Shown here: one piece after another, positions 1 to 8,400 of the stretch | Layout of the letters: the number at the start of each line of letters is the position of its first letter | Position numbering within the stretch: position 1 is the stretch's first letter | Assembly: GCA_013215145.1 (NCBI GenBank) | Contig: JABSRP010000014.1 | Span: forward strand, 1-64,000 | DNA length: 64,000 nucleotides | Direction: 5' to 3' | Origin: Pseudobacteriovorax sp. | GTDB taxonomy: Bacteria; Bdellovibrionota_B; Oligoflexia; Oligoflexales; Oligoflexaceae | Translations under genes and position numbers: made by a program | Notes under the pieces: model-generated | Databases searched by the model: none | What the model saw: the letters and a program-made list of their open reading frames with translations, nothing else | Told to the model about the DNA's origin: nothing

Positions 1-38
1 TTCATCTCTAAGCTTATCTGGGACTTGTTTTTGCTTGG

Positions 39-356
39 TCAAATCCCACCTAGCTTTTTTTCCAAAACAAGCTCCTCCATTAGTGTGCCGATAACTGCAT
101 CCTTACGAGCAAGCTTTGATTGGAGTTCTTCAACTTTTTTATTAACTTTGCCAACTGCAGTTTCACCATTCAATCGACAATTCTTGCGCTCAAAGACCCG
201 TTCCCCATTATCGAAGAACTGCCTTTCCCAATTGTAGATCTGGCTAGGTTTGAGATCGTGCATTTCCGCTAGTTCAGCGATGCCTTTTTCACCTTTTAGA
301 TAAGCTCTTAGGACCCGAATTTTAAGACTGTTTGGGATTGTTTTGCGCTTTGCCAT
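39..356 (-). CDS. IS3-family transposase OrfA (HTH protein)
   Basis: This 105-residue protein is the DNA-binding first frame of an IS3-type transposase. Residues 1-60 (MAKRKTIPNSLKIRVLRAYL onward) form the basic helix-turn-helix with the SQIYNWERQF recognition segment. Residues 70-98 form a short coiled coil or leucine-zipper-like helix (VEELQSKLARKDAVIGTLME) typical of OrfA dimerisation. The frame ends LEKKLGGI just after an A7G run. A -1 shift there opens a frame reading ARWDLTKQKQVPDKLRDE to the window edge, as expected for OrfAB fusion. It is full length for OrfA. The start is ATG after an upstream GGAGG at 363-367 (minus-strand sense). Confidence 0.9.
   Translation of the reverse strand: MAKRKTIPNSLKIRVLRAYLKGEKGIAELAEMHDLKPSQIYNWERQFFDNGERVFERKNCRLNGETAVGKVNKKVEELQSKLARKDAVIGTLMEELVLEKKLGGI
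54..60 (-). other. Candidate -1 ribosomal frameshift site of the IS element
   Basis: On the minus strand the 3' part of orfA reads AAAAAAAG, containing the classic A AAA AAG slippery heptamer at 54-60. OrfA stops a few codons later. The -1 frame stays open to the window edge and looks like the start of OrfB. In IS3 elements such a site makes the active OrfAB transposase. The downstream stimulatory structure lies at or beyond the window edge and was not assessed. Confidence 0.6.
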
Positions 357-445
357 ATTGTACCTCCGACATTCATGAAAGTTATCGGAGAGTTATTAGG
401 TTTCTTTAGGAGCACTACACAATCCTGCAAAAAATTCTTAAAGCT

Positions 446-1675
446 TTGTTATTCCTTTACCCTACTTTTTCTGTAGCCCAAAGCAATACGGTAGACCTTA
501 CAAAAGTAGACTGTAGCGCAGTTCAAGATCTACCTTTCGAGAAAGGTTTATGTAAAAAGTTCCAAGACAGCTTGAAATCTGCCGTCGACCGATTTGTAGT
601 GACGATAGATGGTGATAACGGATTATTTTTTTCCGTGGGAGCACCTTTGAACATTGGATATGAAAAAGTAGCTAGTTGCAAGTATATTAAGCCGGACTAT
701 GCATCGGCAAGTTTTTACTATAATACATCTCAAAGTTTTAGACTCGATGTGACATCGATTAATGAGCCGATTATTTGGGCAGGGGATCACCCTCTTAGCC
801 TTGACTTAAGCATTAGGGCCAAGGAAAGGCAAAGAACCAAAGTTGGAGGTAATTGCATTGATCCCACCTCTACCGATCACTACGATCTAATTGCTAAGGC
901 TGACGTGGTAGGATCAAGTTACGTATCGATATCAATGAATCCAAAAATATCACTGATAGACAGTTACAGGGCAAGAATATCAATCGATCCCACGATTTTT
1001 GTCGACTATACTCTGCCAACACCTCCAGACATTGAGTTCGATGTACGGGGGCGAGACCATGGGATGTTTGCCGTACATCAGATTTTTAACACATGGGGAT
1101 CGTTTCCAGCGGCAATCTACCACTCCGCAGCAGCTCTTTCTTTTGAGGCTATGCGACATTTAGGGAACAGCAGAAACCCATACTATACCGAAATGCGAGA
1201 TTCTATTCCTTGGAGAGAAGCTTGGACCGATTTTGGAACTCATACAGGGGAGGCATACCTCGGTACGATGCGCGAATTCTTCAAGCGAACAATAGACCTA
1301 GATATCTATGATATTGCTGAAATAGTATTTGCAAACGAAGCAGAAAAAATTGCATATAGGAAGTTTGATGAAAAGCGTCCTGACTGGATCAATGAGACAG
1401 TTGATGCATTCTATGAAACATTTCCCAAAACTTCATATACGATAGATCTACGCGATATCTCTAGTGATTTTCTCTTTCCTCAACTTGTGAAAGATGGCTA
1501 CTCACCACAAGCGATTCTAGAAGAAGATAAGGTACGTATTAGTAAAAACTTTATCTCAAACTCATTTAATCCCGTCAAAAGACATGTTGCACTCGAGGAA
1601 GCTAAAAAAGAAACAAGTCTTGCTCTAGGAAAGATTATCGTTCCTTCGGTTATTATTCCATCCGTCCTACTATAA
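446..1675 (+). CDS. Hypothetical exported protein, N-terminus cut by IS insertion
   Basis: This is a 409-residue frame of unknown family. It begins at a TTG inside what looks like the hydrophobic core of a signal peptide (LLFLYPTFSVAQS). Reading upstream in frame adds ILQKILKA, a lysine-containing n-region, and runs straight into the IS end at 419 with no ATG, GTG or TTG in between. The original start was therefore probably removed by the insertion, and the gene may be silent or expressed from an altered start. The mature part is mixed, with a tryptophan-rich segment around residues 210-255 (FNTWGSF, WREAWTDFGTHTGEAYLG). The end is hydrophobic (IIVPSVIIPSVLL). No family recognised. Confidence 0.6.
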   Translation: MLFLYPTFSVAQSNTVDLTKVDCSAVQDLPFEKGLCKKFQDSLKSAVDRFVVTIDGDNGLFFSVGAPLNIGYEKVASCKYIKPDYASASFYYNTSQSFRLDVTSINEPIIWAGDHPLSLDLSIRAKERQRTKVGGNCIDPTSTDHYDLIAKADVVGSSYVSISMNPKISLIDSYRARISIDPTIFVDYTLPTPPDIEFDVRGRDHGMFAVHQIFNTWGSFPAAIYHSAAALSFEAMRHLGNSRNPYYTEMRDSIPWREAWTDFGTHTGEAYLGTMREFFKRTIDLDIYDIAEIVFANEAEKIAYRKFDEKRPDWINETVDAFYETFPKTSYTIDLRDISSDFLFPQLVKDGYSPQAILEEDKVRISKNFISNSFNPVKRHVALEEAKKETSLALGKIIVPSVIIPSVLL

Positions 1676-2033
1676 ACGGGACTACATTAGAACCTTGCAC
1701 TGCATCGAGTCAGTGCCTTGTTCTTCGCTATAAGCGTACGCAGAATAAATGAATTGTAGAATGTAATAGTCAGTCTTTTATCGCTGGTCGATAGATTTTT
1801 TTAGTCCCAAGTAAGCAGACTTTCGATTAGAGTACTTTTGCAACTTAGTTTAGACTGACGCTTGACGTCGATGAACAGAAACTCCTATTACAAACTACGT
1901 TGAATTTTCTTTGACAAATACCGATAAACCATTTCACTTTTTCAAAACAGCTCCCATGAGTATACTCCAGCTATTCCTAACGTCACTTGTGACATTGATT
2001 AATAAAATTCATTCACTGCCCGGAGTTGCTATT
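1676..2033 (+). other. Intergenic region, possible weak terminator
   Basis: There is no convincing gene in this 358-base gap. A short hairpin, GCACTG (1697-1702) with CAGTGC (1711-1716), followed by CTTGTTCTT, could terminate transcription of the upstream gene. The long open frame beginning at 1911 is only an in-frame extension of the gene that starts at 2034. Confidence 0.4.
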
Positions 2034-2513
2034 ATGAAAAAGCTAGCATTCATTGCCTTGTTAAGTACAAATCTGTTAAATGCCCAAGATCTGGATCTAC
2101 AAATTGTCGATGACAATGAAAGACTACTAACCACTTGCGAAAGTGTTGATGCCAATGGCCATTCCAGCGGCAACGAAATCGATGATTCCATCAAAATCAG
2201 CCTGTTAAGAAAAGGGTTCACGTATATCCTAAATTATGAGGGACCAGCTTATACTCTAAGCAATGTTCAAGATAGTGATGTTAGGATATCCCTCACATCG
2301 AAGAATATTTCTGGCAACCCAGAGTACCCAGCTAGCTTTGCGAAATTTGCTTGTCGCTCAAGCGCTATTGGCGAAATCTGTGAGGTTGCCACAGGCTATA
2401 ACAGCGCTGCTGTCAGCTTCAACTTTCAGCTAATTGGCAGCAACGCTACCTTAAGTTACCGGGACGGCAAGCCCATTGCCATCGATGCGGTTTTCAAGTG
2501 CCAACCAGAATAG
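2034..2513 (+). CDS. Small secreted protein of unknown function
   Basis: I do not recognise this 159-residue protein. It starts with a clear signal peptide (MKKLAFIALLSTNLLNAQ), with cleavage likely after NAQ. The mature domain is beta-rich and has cysteines near residues 35, 106, 115 and 155 that could form disulfides in the periplasm or outside the cell. The ATG at 2034 is preferred over the upstream in-frame start at 1911 because GGAG lies 8 bases before it and the signal peptide begins there. It stands alone between the IS-disrupted gene and an MBL-fold hydrolase. Confidence 0.7.
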   Translation: MKKLAFIALLSTNLLNAQDLDLQIVDDNERLLTTCESVDANGHSSGNEIDDSIKISLLRKGFTYILNYEGPAYTLSNVQDSDVRISLTSKNISGNPEYPASFAKFACRSSAIGEICEVATGYNSAAVSFNFQLIGSNATLSYRDGKPIAIDAVFKCQPE

Positions 2514-2705
2514 ACTAAGTTCTATCGAGGGTAGGCATAAGCAATTTGCCGCCCTCATAATAACTAGCTTAAAAATGTTATTTTCGATCCAAAACAAGCC
2601 AATATGAACTATCTTTCCACCGAATTCCAACTTCCCGAAAAATGGCAATAATGCTAACGTCCTCGTCTCGGTTTTCTTAACTATCGAAACATAACAGGAC
2701 ATCTC

Positions 2706-3626
2706 ATGCATCTAGCCACCTTATTGATAAGCTTTTTCATCACTATCAGCCTGCAGGCGGAAACCTCGGTGTTGCTTGAAAAAAAATGGCTTCATGGTGA
2801 CAGAAATTGTGCCCAACGAGATCTACAAAAAGTTGATGTTCTTGCCTACGATGAAGACAGCTATATCATTCGACAAAACAAGTGCTTTACTTACGAAGCA
2901 CCGTTTATTTACCTATTGTTTGGCGACCAAAAAGCTTTTCTGTTTGATTCAGGCACGAGCTCCGACCCCAAATACTTTCCCTTGCTAGAGACCATCGAAA
3001 GTATCTTGAGTCAAAGAAAAACAAAACCCACGGAAATCATAGTTGGTCATAGCCACAATCATAGCGATCACTACTCAGGCGATGGACATTTCATCGGCAA
3101 AGAGCTTTATCAACTCGTTGGACTCAAATTAAATGCCATTACAGATTTTTATGGCATCAAAGCCTGGCCCGAGAGTTCTGGTCAGGTAGATTTAGGTAAC
3201 CGAACTCTTAAAGTCATACCTAGCCCTGGGCATCAGGAAGAAGCGATTTCCATTTATGATCCTAAGAATCAATGGCTATTAAGCGGTGATACCGTTTATC
3301 CGGGACTCGTCTACGTGAAGGATTGGGAGGCCTATAGGTCTACTATCAACCGACTCCTTGACTTTACCAGCAAACATCCCGTATCTGCGATTCTCGGTGG
3401 GCATATCGAACTTACCACCAAAGGCACCCTCTATCCTATCGGGACGACCTATCAGCCTAATGAGACCTCGCTGCCGTTGTTCGTTGAAGATCTCAGATCA
3501 CTCCAGCAGAATCTCAATAACTTGGATCAAAAGGGTACGATTCGTACGGAAAGGGTTTGGGTCGAGCCGATGGGTTTTTTCCGTCGACAACTTTCCAACC
3601 TGATCCGTTTCTTTTCTGGCTTCTAA
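2706..3626 (+). CDS. Secreted MBL-fold metallo-hydrolase
   Basis: This 306-residue protein has a signal peptide (residues 1-18, ending LQAE) and a metallo-beta-lactamase fold. The zinc signature HNHSDH is at residues 117-122. Further ligand motifs are SPGHQEE (His), LLSGDTVYPG (the bridging Asp) and the C-terminal ILGGHIE (last His). The fold supports hydrolysis of an ester, amide, thioester or phosphodiester bond in the periplasm, but the substrate cannot be named from sequence. The start has AGGA six bases before the ATG. The gene converges with the amylase gene, leaving only 34 bases between the two stops. It stands alone on this strand. Confidence 0.85.
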   Translation: MHLATLLISFFITISLQAETSVLLEKKWLHGDRNCAQRDLQKVDVLAYDEDSYIIRQNKCFTYEAPFIYLLFGDQKAFLFDSGTSSDPKYFPLLETIESILSQRKTKPTEIIVGHSHNHSDHYSGDGHFIGKELYQLVGLKLNAITDFYGIKAWPESSGQVDLGNRTLKVIPSPGHQEEAISIYDPKNQWLLSGDTVYPGLVYVKDWEAYRSTINRLLDFTSKHPVSAILGGHIELTTKGTLYPIGTTYQPNETSLPLFVEDLRSLQQNLNNLDQKGTIRTERVWVEPMGFFRRQLSNLIRFFSGF

Positions 3627-3660
3627 ACTTTAGGTCTTTAGACATTAAGGTCCACTGCTG

Positions 3661-4956
3661 CTACCGACTAGGACTCCATACAGAGTACCCATTACCTGCA
3701 GCCTCGATAGTCACCCAGCCCTGGCTATCGGTCCGAACCGTTCCCCCTATTTGTCCAGTATAGTCTTTGAGAGTTGTATTACGCCATCGGGTTTGAACTC
3801 GTCTCTTTTTATATCCTAGAGTGTTATTCAAAAACACAACGAGCCCCCGACCTGAGTTTCTTTGAGCAATGTAGGTCTCAGTGTCCACCCAAAGATTACT
3901 TGTCGAACCTGATGCTAGGTTTTTGTGAATCCACAGTAGGTTGTTGAGTTTATCCTTGGGCAACCAACTCTCGTAATCAGGATAGAATATCGTCGGGTAG
4001 CCCTCATGGGTCAAAATATACGCATAGGCTAACAGTTTATTGTGAAAGATCTCATCGACATCATGATTGCCGACAAATGTGACAGCACGAAACGGGTTCT
4101 TACTGACCAAGCCAGCATCAACTAGGTTGTTAAGATTGCCCCCCTGAAAAGCGTCCCTCATCTTGTAATATAACGCAAAATCAAAGGCATGAGCGCCTGA
4201 CCGACTGACCCAATTATTTAAGTTGTCGGCATTGCCATCCCACAACTCACCAACCGCAAAACCACCAACTTCAGAGACCCAGTCGCGCACTACCCAGGGC
4301 GCAAACCCTTTGACGTAATCAAAACGCCAGCCATCAAAACCGATTTCATTTTTATAGTAACGTGCGACACTATCCGCCCTGCGCCAGAGCCAATCCTGGA
4401 CGTAGGGCTTTACGTGACTCAGATCAGGCATACCACCAAAGGTTGCCTCATCGTTTCTTCTATAATCGTTGGGATGAAAGTCTAGATAACTACGGCTGAA
4501 CTTTCCGTGGGGATGCTCAAACTTAGTGTAGGTCTCAGTTCGTGCAATCGGGTTCCATTCCGCGTCTCCGCCAGAATTATGATTGATCGTAATATCGGCA
4601 TATACCTGGATCCCATAGCGATGCGCACGCTGAATCAAAGAGATAAGCTCTTCTTTCGAGCCGTGCCGTGTTTCGGTCGTACCCTTTTGATCGAACTCAC
4701 CAAGATCAAAGTAATCGTAGGGGTCGTACCCCATGGAAAACCCACCGCTAAGAGCCTTTTGTGCCGGGGGGAGCCAGATCGCTGTAATGCCCGAGCGGGA
4801 CCATTCCGGAATCTTCTCCCTGACGGTATCCCACCAAACGCCTCCAGCAGGCGTATCCCAATAAAAAGCCTGCATCATCACACCTGCAAAGGAAGCGATA
4901 GGTGTTAGAAGTACCGTGATACATATCGCAAATTTAAATGCTAAGGACTGAATCAT
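3661..4956 (-). CDS. Secreted GH13 alpha-amylase
   Basis: This 431-residue protein is a complete GH13 glycoside hydrolase that cleaves alpha-1,4-glucan. It has a signal peptide (residues 1-24, ending ASFAG). The conserved regions come in order: DITINH at 121-126, GWRFDYVKG with the nucleophile D213, GELWD with the acid/base E237, and FVGNHD with the transition-state Asp D299. A short C-terminal beta domain (residues 365-431) ends the protein. Length and motif spacing resemble the small plant/archaeal-like alpha-amylases. A GGGAGG lies just upstream of the start. All catalytic residues are present, so it is probably active outside the cytoplasm, feeding on starch or glycogen. Confidence 0.93.
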   Translation of the reverse strand: MIQSLAFKFAICITVLLTPIASFAGVMMQAFYWDTPAGGVWWDTVREKIPEWSRSGITAIWLPPAQKALSGGFSMGYDPYDYFDLGEFDQKGTTETRHGSKEELISLIQRAHRYGIQVYADITINHNSGGDAEWNPIARTETYTKFEHPHGKFSRSYLDFHPNDYRRNDEATFGGMPDLSHVKPYVQDWLWRRADSVARYYKNEIGFDGWRFDYVKGFAPWVVRDWVSEVGGFAVGELWDGNADNLNNWVSRSGAHAFDFALYYKMRDAFQGGNLNNLVDAGLVSKNPFRAVTFVGNHDVDEIFHNKLLAYAYILTHEGYPTIFYPDYESWLPKDKLNNLLWIHKNLASGSTSNLWVDTETYIAQRNSGRGLVVFLNNTLGYKKRRVQTRWRNTTLKDYTGQIGGTVRTDSQGWVTIEAAGNGYSVWSPSR

Positions 4957-5135
4957 TCATCCTCCCAAGACTCGAGGCAGATGCCTTCGATAAGTAATTT
5001 TCGCCAATGCCTAACTAACCAACACTAATGTATGGAATTGCGGAATTATATTACAACGATGTATTTTTAAAAGTAGGGATTTACCAAGGGGGCCCCAAAG
5101 TGTTCGGTGAGATGAAGAACACCTGATTGACTCAC

Positions 5136-5858
5136 CTAACTTTTATCTTGAATCTCTTGGTACGCGAATGGCCGAAAGGAGAGTACAAAAAAGGTACGCT
5201 CTAGAGTTGCATCATCAGTCGATTCTAAGTCTGCCAAATCATCGATCTCATGGGACAACAGATTCAATTTCTTTTTAATAAGCAGTCTCGATTCTTTGGA
5301 AAGTGTACGAGTTTTAAAGATTTTTTCATCAAATACCGGATCAAAACTACCTTGAATAAACGTTCGTAAAATGATTCCTGAATATTTTGTCATCAACGGT
5401 CCATCTTCTTGCCAACGGACGGTCGTATGGGTGAGGATAACCTTTTGATCAATAACATCTTCGATCAGCCCTATTTCCCTAAGAATCTTCAATTGCTTTT
5501 GCAGGCCAATGGGATCCTTTTTTTGCAAGGTTTTGAACCACTCCCCCTTTGGCTCAAACAGAAGATAATGAAACAGACGGAACAAAAAGGGATCTTCTGA
5601 CAGGATACTCTCTTGATCAAAACTAAGAGTGTAATGATCCTTCTTCGATGGCTTCATAAGTTTTGCTATATCAAAGAAGTCTAGTTCAGCGATGGCAAGA
5701 ATTTTTGCAACTCGAGTTAGCGTCAACTCACCCACTCGACTAAAGGATCTCTTAATAGTTGATTCACTGACACCAAGTTTTTCAGATAGATGCTGGTAAG
5801 TCAGCCCCTTCGAACGCAGAGCTCGTTTGAGTGCCGCGATGAATAATTCATCTTGCAA
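5136..5858 (-). CDS. XRE-family helix-turn-helix regulator
   Basis: This 240-residue protein has an N-terminal XRE-type DNA-binding domain (about residues 5-62: ALRSKGLTYQHLSEKLGVSE, then STIKRSF as the recognition helix). The remaining 170 residues are an all-helical region of unknown fold that may sense a ligand or dimerise. No transmembrane segment is visible. It sits 180 bases upstream of the amylase gene on the same strand, so it could regulate that gene, itself, or neither. No operator was found. The layout (HTH plus long C-terminal domain) recalls the TIGR02147 proteins elsewhere in the window, but the sequence is distinct. Confidence 0.75.
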   Translation of the reverse strand: MQDELFIAALKRALRSKGLTYQHLSEKLGVSESTIKRSFSRVGELTLTRVAKILAIAELDFFDIAKLMKPSKKDHYTLSFDQESILSEDPFLFRLFHYLLFEPKGEWFKTLQKKDPIGLQKQLKILREIGLIEDVIDQKVILTHTTVRWQEDGPLMTKYSGIILRTFIQGSFDPVFDEKIFKTRTLSKESRLLIKKKLNLLSHEIDDLADLESTDDATLERTFFVLSFRPFAYQEIQDKS

Positions 5859-5952
5859 TGAGTACCTCTCGTCAATTATCCAGTACTGGTGTTATACCAC
5901 AGGCCGTATAAGTTATCGAGCAAAGAGGTCTATTAACGATTTCGAAAACACC

Positions 5953-7371
5953 TCAGGGAAGATATGGGCAAATCGTATTTATGGGCTTTAAAGTTTGGTA
6001 GAACTCCTTCACCTTAGCTAAGACACAGGAGTCTGACTGACTTACCAACGCATGAACTCCCCTAGGAACTGTTACCAATCCAACTGAGATACCATTTTTT
6101 TGTAACTTATTAATGTGCTCCAAAGCACCCAGATAAGGCGTTTTTGGATCTAAGCTTCCGTGAAGAACTAAAATAGGTGATTTTGTCTTTGGAGATTCGC
6201 CAAAATACTGATCTTTCTTATAAAGCGGAAATCCTTGGGTCAGAAGCTGATATCCCAATGAAGAGGTAAATATGTGTTGCGTATCTTCTTTTTTTAGAAC
6301 TATCGAATCTATCGACGGCCTTTGATTATTTTCTGAATTGCTCATAATCGTTCCAAGCGGGATGGAATAGGAGAACTGCTCAAATGCCTGATAAGGTTTC
6401 ATGATATCTTGAGATCGACGTAAAATACTTTTGACAATGTCGGGTTGAGTTTGGTGAACTTTACGACTGGACTCAATGAGATCTGGAATCATCTGCCTCA
6501 ATTCGCGGTGATCAAGCATAAAACCCATCATTTGTTTAAGACTATTCCCTGGAATATACGCCTCAATACTAAGTTCTTTATTTAGGTGGTCGCGTAAAGA
6601 CTCTAAGGAGGAAAAACCAAGCTTTTGGCTACAGTGCCTATCTAGAAAACAAGATGCTAAATACGTTTTCCCAGCCAGATGGGTGACGTGAGACCTTCGA
6701 CTCAAATCGAATGTATCGGATGTTTCAACCGGAACCAAGGAGTCGAGAACGATACCCTGTATGACCACATCGGATATTTGAAGAAACCGCAGAATCAATT
6801 GCGTACCATAAGATACACCAAATAGATAATTTGGAGTGTCATGACTTAAGGTCTTTACAAGTAAATCCAAGTCCCGGGCAGCATTTGAAATGGAAAAGGA
6901 CTGCGTTCTTTTTTGATTTTCGTTGGCATATTGAAAGCAGTCAGGCCACTCCTTTCCAGCTAGTTGAAACCCACCAGGGCTTTCTTTTTTCTCTTGGTTA
7001 GGACAAAGCCGGGTAGAGTATCCGGTTCCCCGATGATCAGGAAATAAAAGGTTGTAATGAGGAAAGGTCTTTTGAAGTTCAAGCAATTTGGGATAATAAC
7101 TGGCCCCAGACTCACCCGGCCCTCCTGCTAAAAACCAGATACTCCCTTTTGGAGACTTAGCCTCAATTTTGCGGACAAAAATTTCAGCCTTACCTAGGCT
7201 TGCGTTTTGATAATCTAGAGGAACAAGCACTTTAGTACATTGACTACCGGCAAGCTCTGGATGCTCCGTCTGGTCGGAGCAGGGCGTGAATGATTTGCTG
7301 TCTGCTATTCCTAGCTGACCAAGGAATAATAAGAACAAAGATAGAGAAAATCTGTAATTAAAATATGCCAT
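5953..7371 (-). CDS. Secreted S33/TAP-like alpha/beta hydrolase
   Basis: This 472-residue protein has a signal peptide (residues 1-23) and an alpha/beta-hydrolase core of the prolyl/tripeptidyl-aminopeptidase type. Visible motifs are the oxyanion segment GGPGESG (83-89), DHRGTGYS (112-119), the nucleophile elbow GVSYG with S187, the acid in HGSLDP (D408) and the base in RGVHALV (H440). The C-terminal part matches the TAP-like domain. Length agrees with this family, whose members are exported peptidases or esterases. It probably trims peptides in the periplasm, but ester hydrolysis cannot be excluded. A perfect inverted repeat (7474-7505) lies about 100 bases upstream. Confidence 0.88.
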   Translation of the reverse strand: MAYFNYRFSLSLFLLFLGQLGIADSKSFTPCSDQTEHPELAGSQCTKVLVPLDYQNASLGKAEIFVRKIEAKSPKGSIWFLAGGPGESGASYYPKLLELQKTFPHYNLLFPDHRGTGYSTRLCPNQEKKESPGGFQLAGKEWPDCFQYANENQKRTQSFSISNAARDLDLLVKTLSHDTPNYLFGVSYGTQLILRFLQISDVVIQGIVLDSLVPVETSDTFDLSRRSHVTHLAGKTYLASCFLDRHCSQKLGFSSLESLRDHLNKELSIEAYIPGNSLKQMMGFMLDHRELRQMIPDLIESSRKVHQTQPDIVKSILRRSQDIMKPYQAFEQFSYSIPLGTIMSNSENNQRPSIDSIVLKKEDTQHIFTSSLGYQLLTQGFPLYKKDQYFGESPKTKSPILVLHGSLDPKTPYLGALEHINKLQKNGISVGLVTVPRGVHALVSQSDSCVLAKVKEFYQTLKPINTICPYLP

Positions 7372-7473
7372 ATCGACCTATTAAATAGCATAGTTTGCGA
7401 TAATTGAGTGAATCATGAGCAAACATACCAGCGCACTATCTAGCGCCAATAGAATCCATCGCTTACCCCTACT

Positions 7474-7505
7474 TCATAGTTAGGACAGTTTTGCCCTAAC
7501 TATGA
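7474..7505. repeat. Perfect 11-bp inverted repeat upstream of the hydrolase gene
   Basis: The arms TCATAGTTAGG (7474-7484) and CCTAACTATGA (7495-7505) pair perfectly around a 10-base loop. The repeat lies between the end of the SDR gene and the start of the secreted hydrolase, both on the minus strand. No T-run follows on either strand, so it is a poor intrinsic terminator. It fits an operator or an RNA hairpin in the hydrolase leader. Confidence 0.6.
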
Positions 7506-7560
7506 GACAGGGAAAATGTGATAATATTGCAGATTTTTTCCGCCTGTCTAACCATAAACA

Positions 7561-8262
7561 TTACCAAGGGATCGGCTTTCCATCGCGAAAAAACCCAGCG
7601 GAAGGGCCTTCTGGTCCCGTTTTCGCGGCCCACAAGATTCCTGCGATCCCTTCGCTCAGTTCGCGGGTGGCGTTAGCTCCTCCCATATCTGTCTTTACCC
7701 AACCCGGACATACGGTGAGGGTTCGTATCTTTTGATCTGCAAGCTCGTGCTGGGCCTGAATCGATATAACATTGAGGCAGGCTTTCGACAGACGATAGGC
7801 CATGGTTCCACTACCCATATCTGTCAAGGACCCCATTCCAGAGCTGACATTGACGATTCTAGGGTTTTGACTCTTAGCCAAAAGACTCGAAAAGTTTTGA
7901 ATCATTGATAGCGGACCAAGAGCATTATTGTTAATGGTGTGAATGATGGTGTCACGAGGAATAGTTTCAAAGGAATACTCGTTTTCTACAATGACTCCCG
8001 CATTGTTGATCAGACAATCTAGCCGACCATATTCCTTTTCTACGAACTCTTGCGCTGCCTTAATATGATCAATATCGCTGACATCAAGTTCAAGTAACTC
8101 TGGTAACAGCTGCTGATGTTTCAGCTTTTCTGCGGCCTTTTTCAGGGATTCGAGGTTTCTTCCCGTCATGATGACCTTATAACCTTCTTTAAGCAATGCT
8201 TCGGCGGTGGAAAAACCGAGACCACGACTAGCACCAGTGATTAGAATAATATCAGTTTTCAT
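7561..8262 (-). CDS. Short-chain dehydrogenase/reductase
   Basis: This 233-residue cytoplasmic protein is a classical SDR. It has the nucleotide-binding TGASRGLG (9-16), the structural motif NNAG (86-89), an active-site serine in NVSSG (about 138-142) and the catalytic Y156-x3-K160 in YRLSK. CPGWVKTDM near residue 185 is the usual post-strand-F segment. GR at 34-35 after the second strand favours NADP(H). It reduces a carbonyl or oxidises an alcohol; the substrate is unknown. It is transcribed divergently from a LysR-family gene, a layout in which the LysR protein commonly controls the enzyme gene. Confidence 0.9.
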   Translation of the reverse strand: MKTDIILITGASRGLGFSTAEALLKEGYKVIMTGRNLESLKKAAEKLKHQQLLPELLELDVSDIDHIKAAQEFVEKEYGRLDCLINNAGVIVENEYSFETIPRDTIIHTINNNALGPLSMIQNFSSLLAKSQNPRIVNVSSGMGSLTDMGSGTMAYRLSKACLNVISIQAQHELADQKIRTLTVCPGWVKTDMGGANATRELSEGIAGILWAAKTGPEGPSAGFFRDGKPIPW

Positions 8263-8284
8263 TTGTTATACCCTCAAAATACAT

Positions 8285-8297
8285 ATTGATAATCAAT
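8285..8297. promoter_or_regulatory. Candidate LysR operator in the SDR/LysR divergent region
   Basis: ATTGATAATCAAT is a perfect palindrome with 6-bp arms around a central A. It lies 22 bases from the SDR start codon, in the 138-base divergent region shared with the LysR gene. Its size and T...A symmetry fit a LysR T-N11-A box. Binding is inferred from position only. Confidence 0.45.
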
Positions 8298-8400
8298 GCA
8301 TTGCCTACATCTATCTCCGACACCATTAAACATATCGGCGGAACCAGCAAATTGTAAATATCATTTGATTGCATTCAGTTTTTAATATATTAAATTATTT

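Larger units (their letters stand above)
1..419 (-). mobile_element. IS3-family insertion sequence, right-end fragment
   Basis: The window opens inside an insertion sequence read on the minus strand. It holds a complete orfA (39-356), and the outer end appears to be at 419. There the minus strand begins TGTAGTGCTCCTAAAG, which starts with the TG expected of IS3-family terminal repeats. The second reading frame (transposase catalytic domain) lies beyond the left edge, so the other terminal repeat cannot be compared. Between the end and orfA is a hairpin with arms CTCCGA (364-369) and TCGGAG (385-390). The exact boundary is inferred from one end only. Confidence 0.75.

Noticed and set aside
1911..2033. 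Longer start for the small secreted protein
   Set aside because: The upstream in-frame segment lacks a ribosome-binding site and would hide the signal peptide that begins at 2034.
7502..7735. Plus-strand frame opposite the SDR gene
   Set aside because: It lies mostly on the opposite strand of a well-supported gene and has no domain or start signal.
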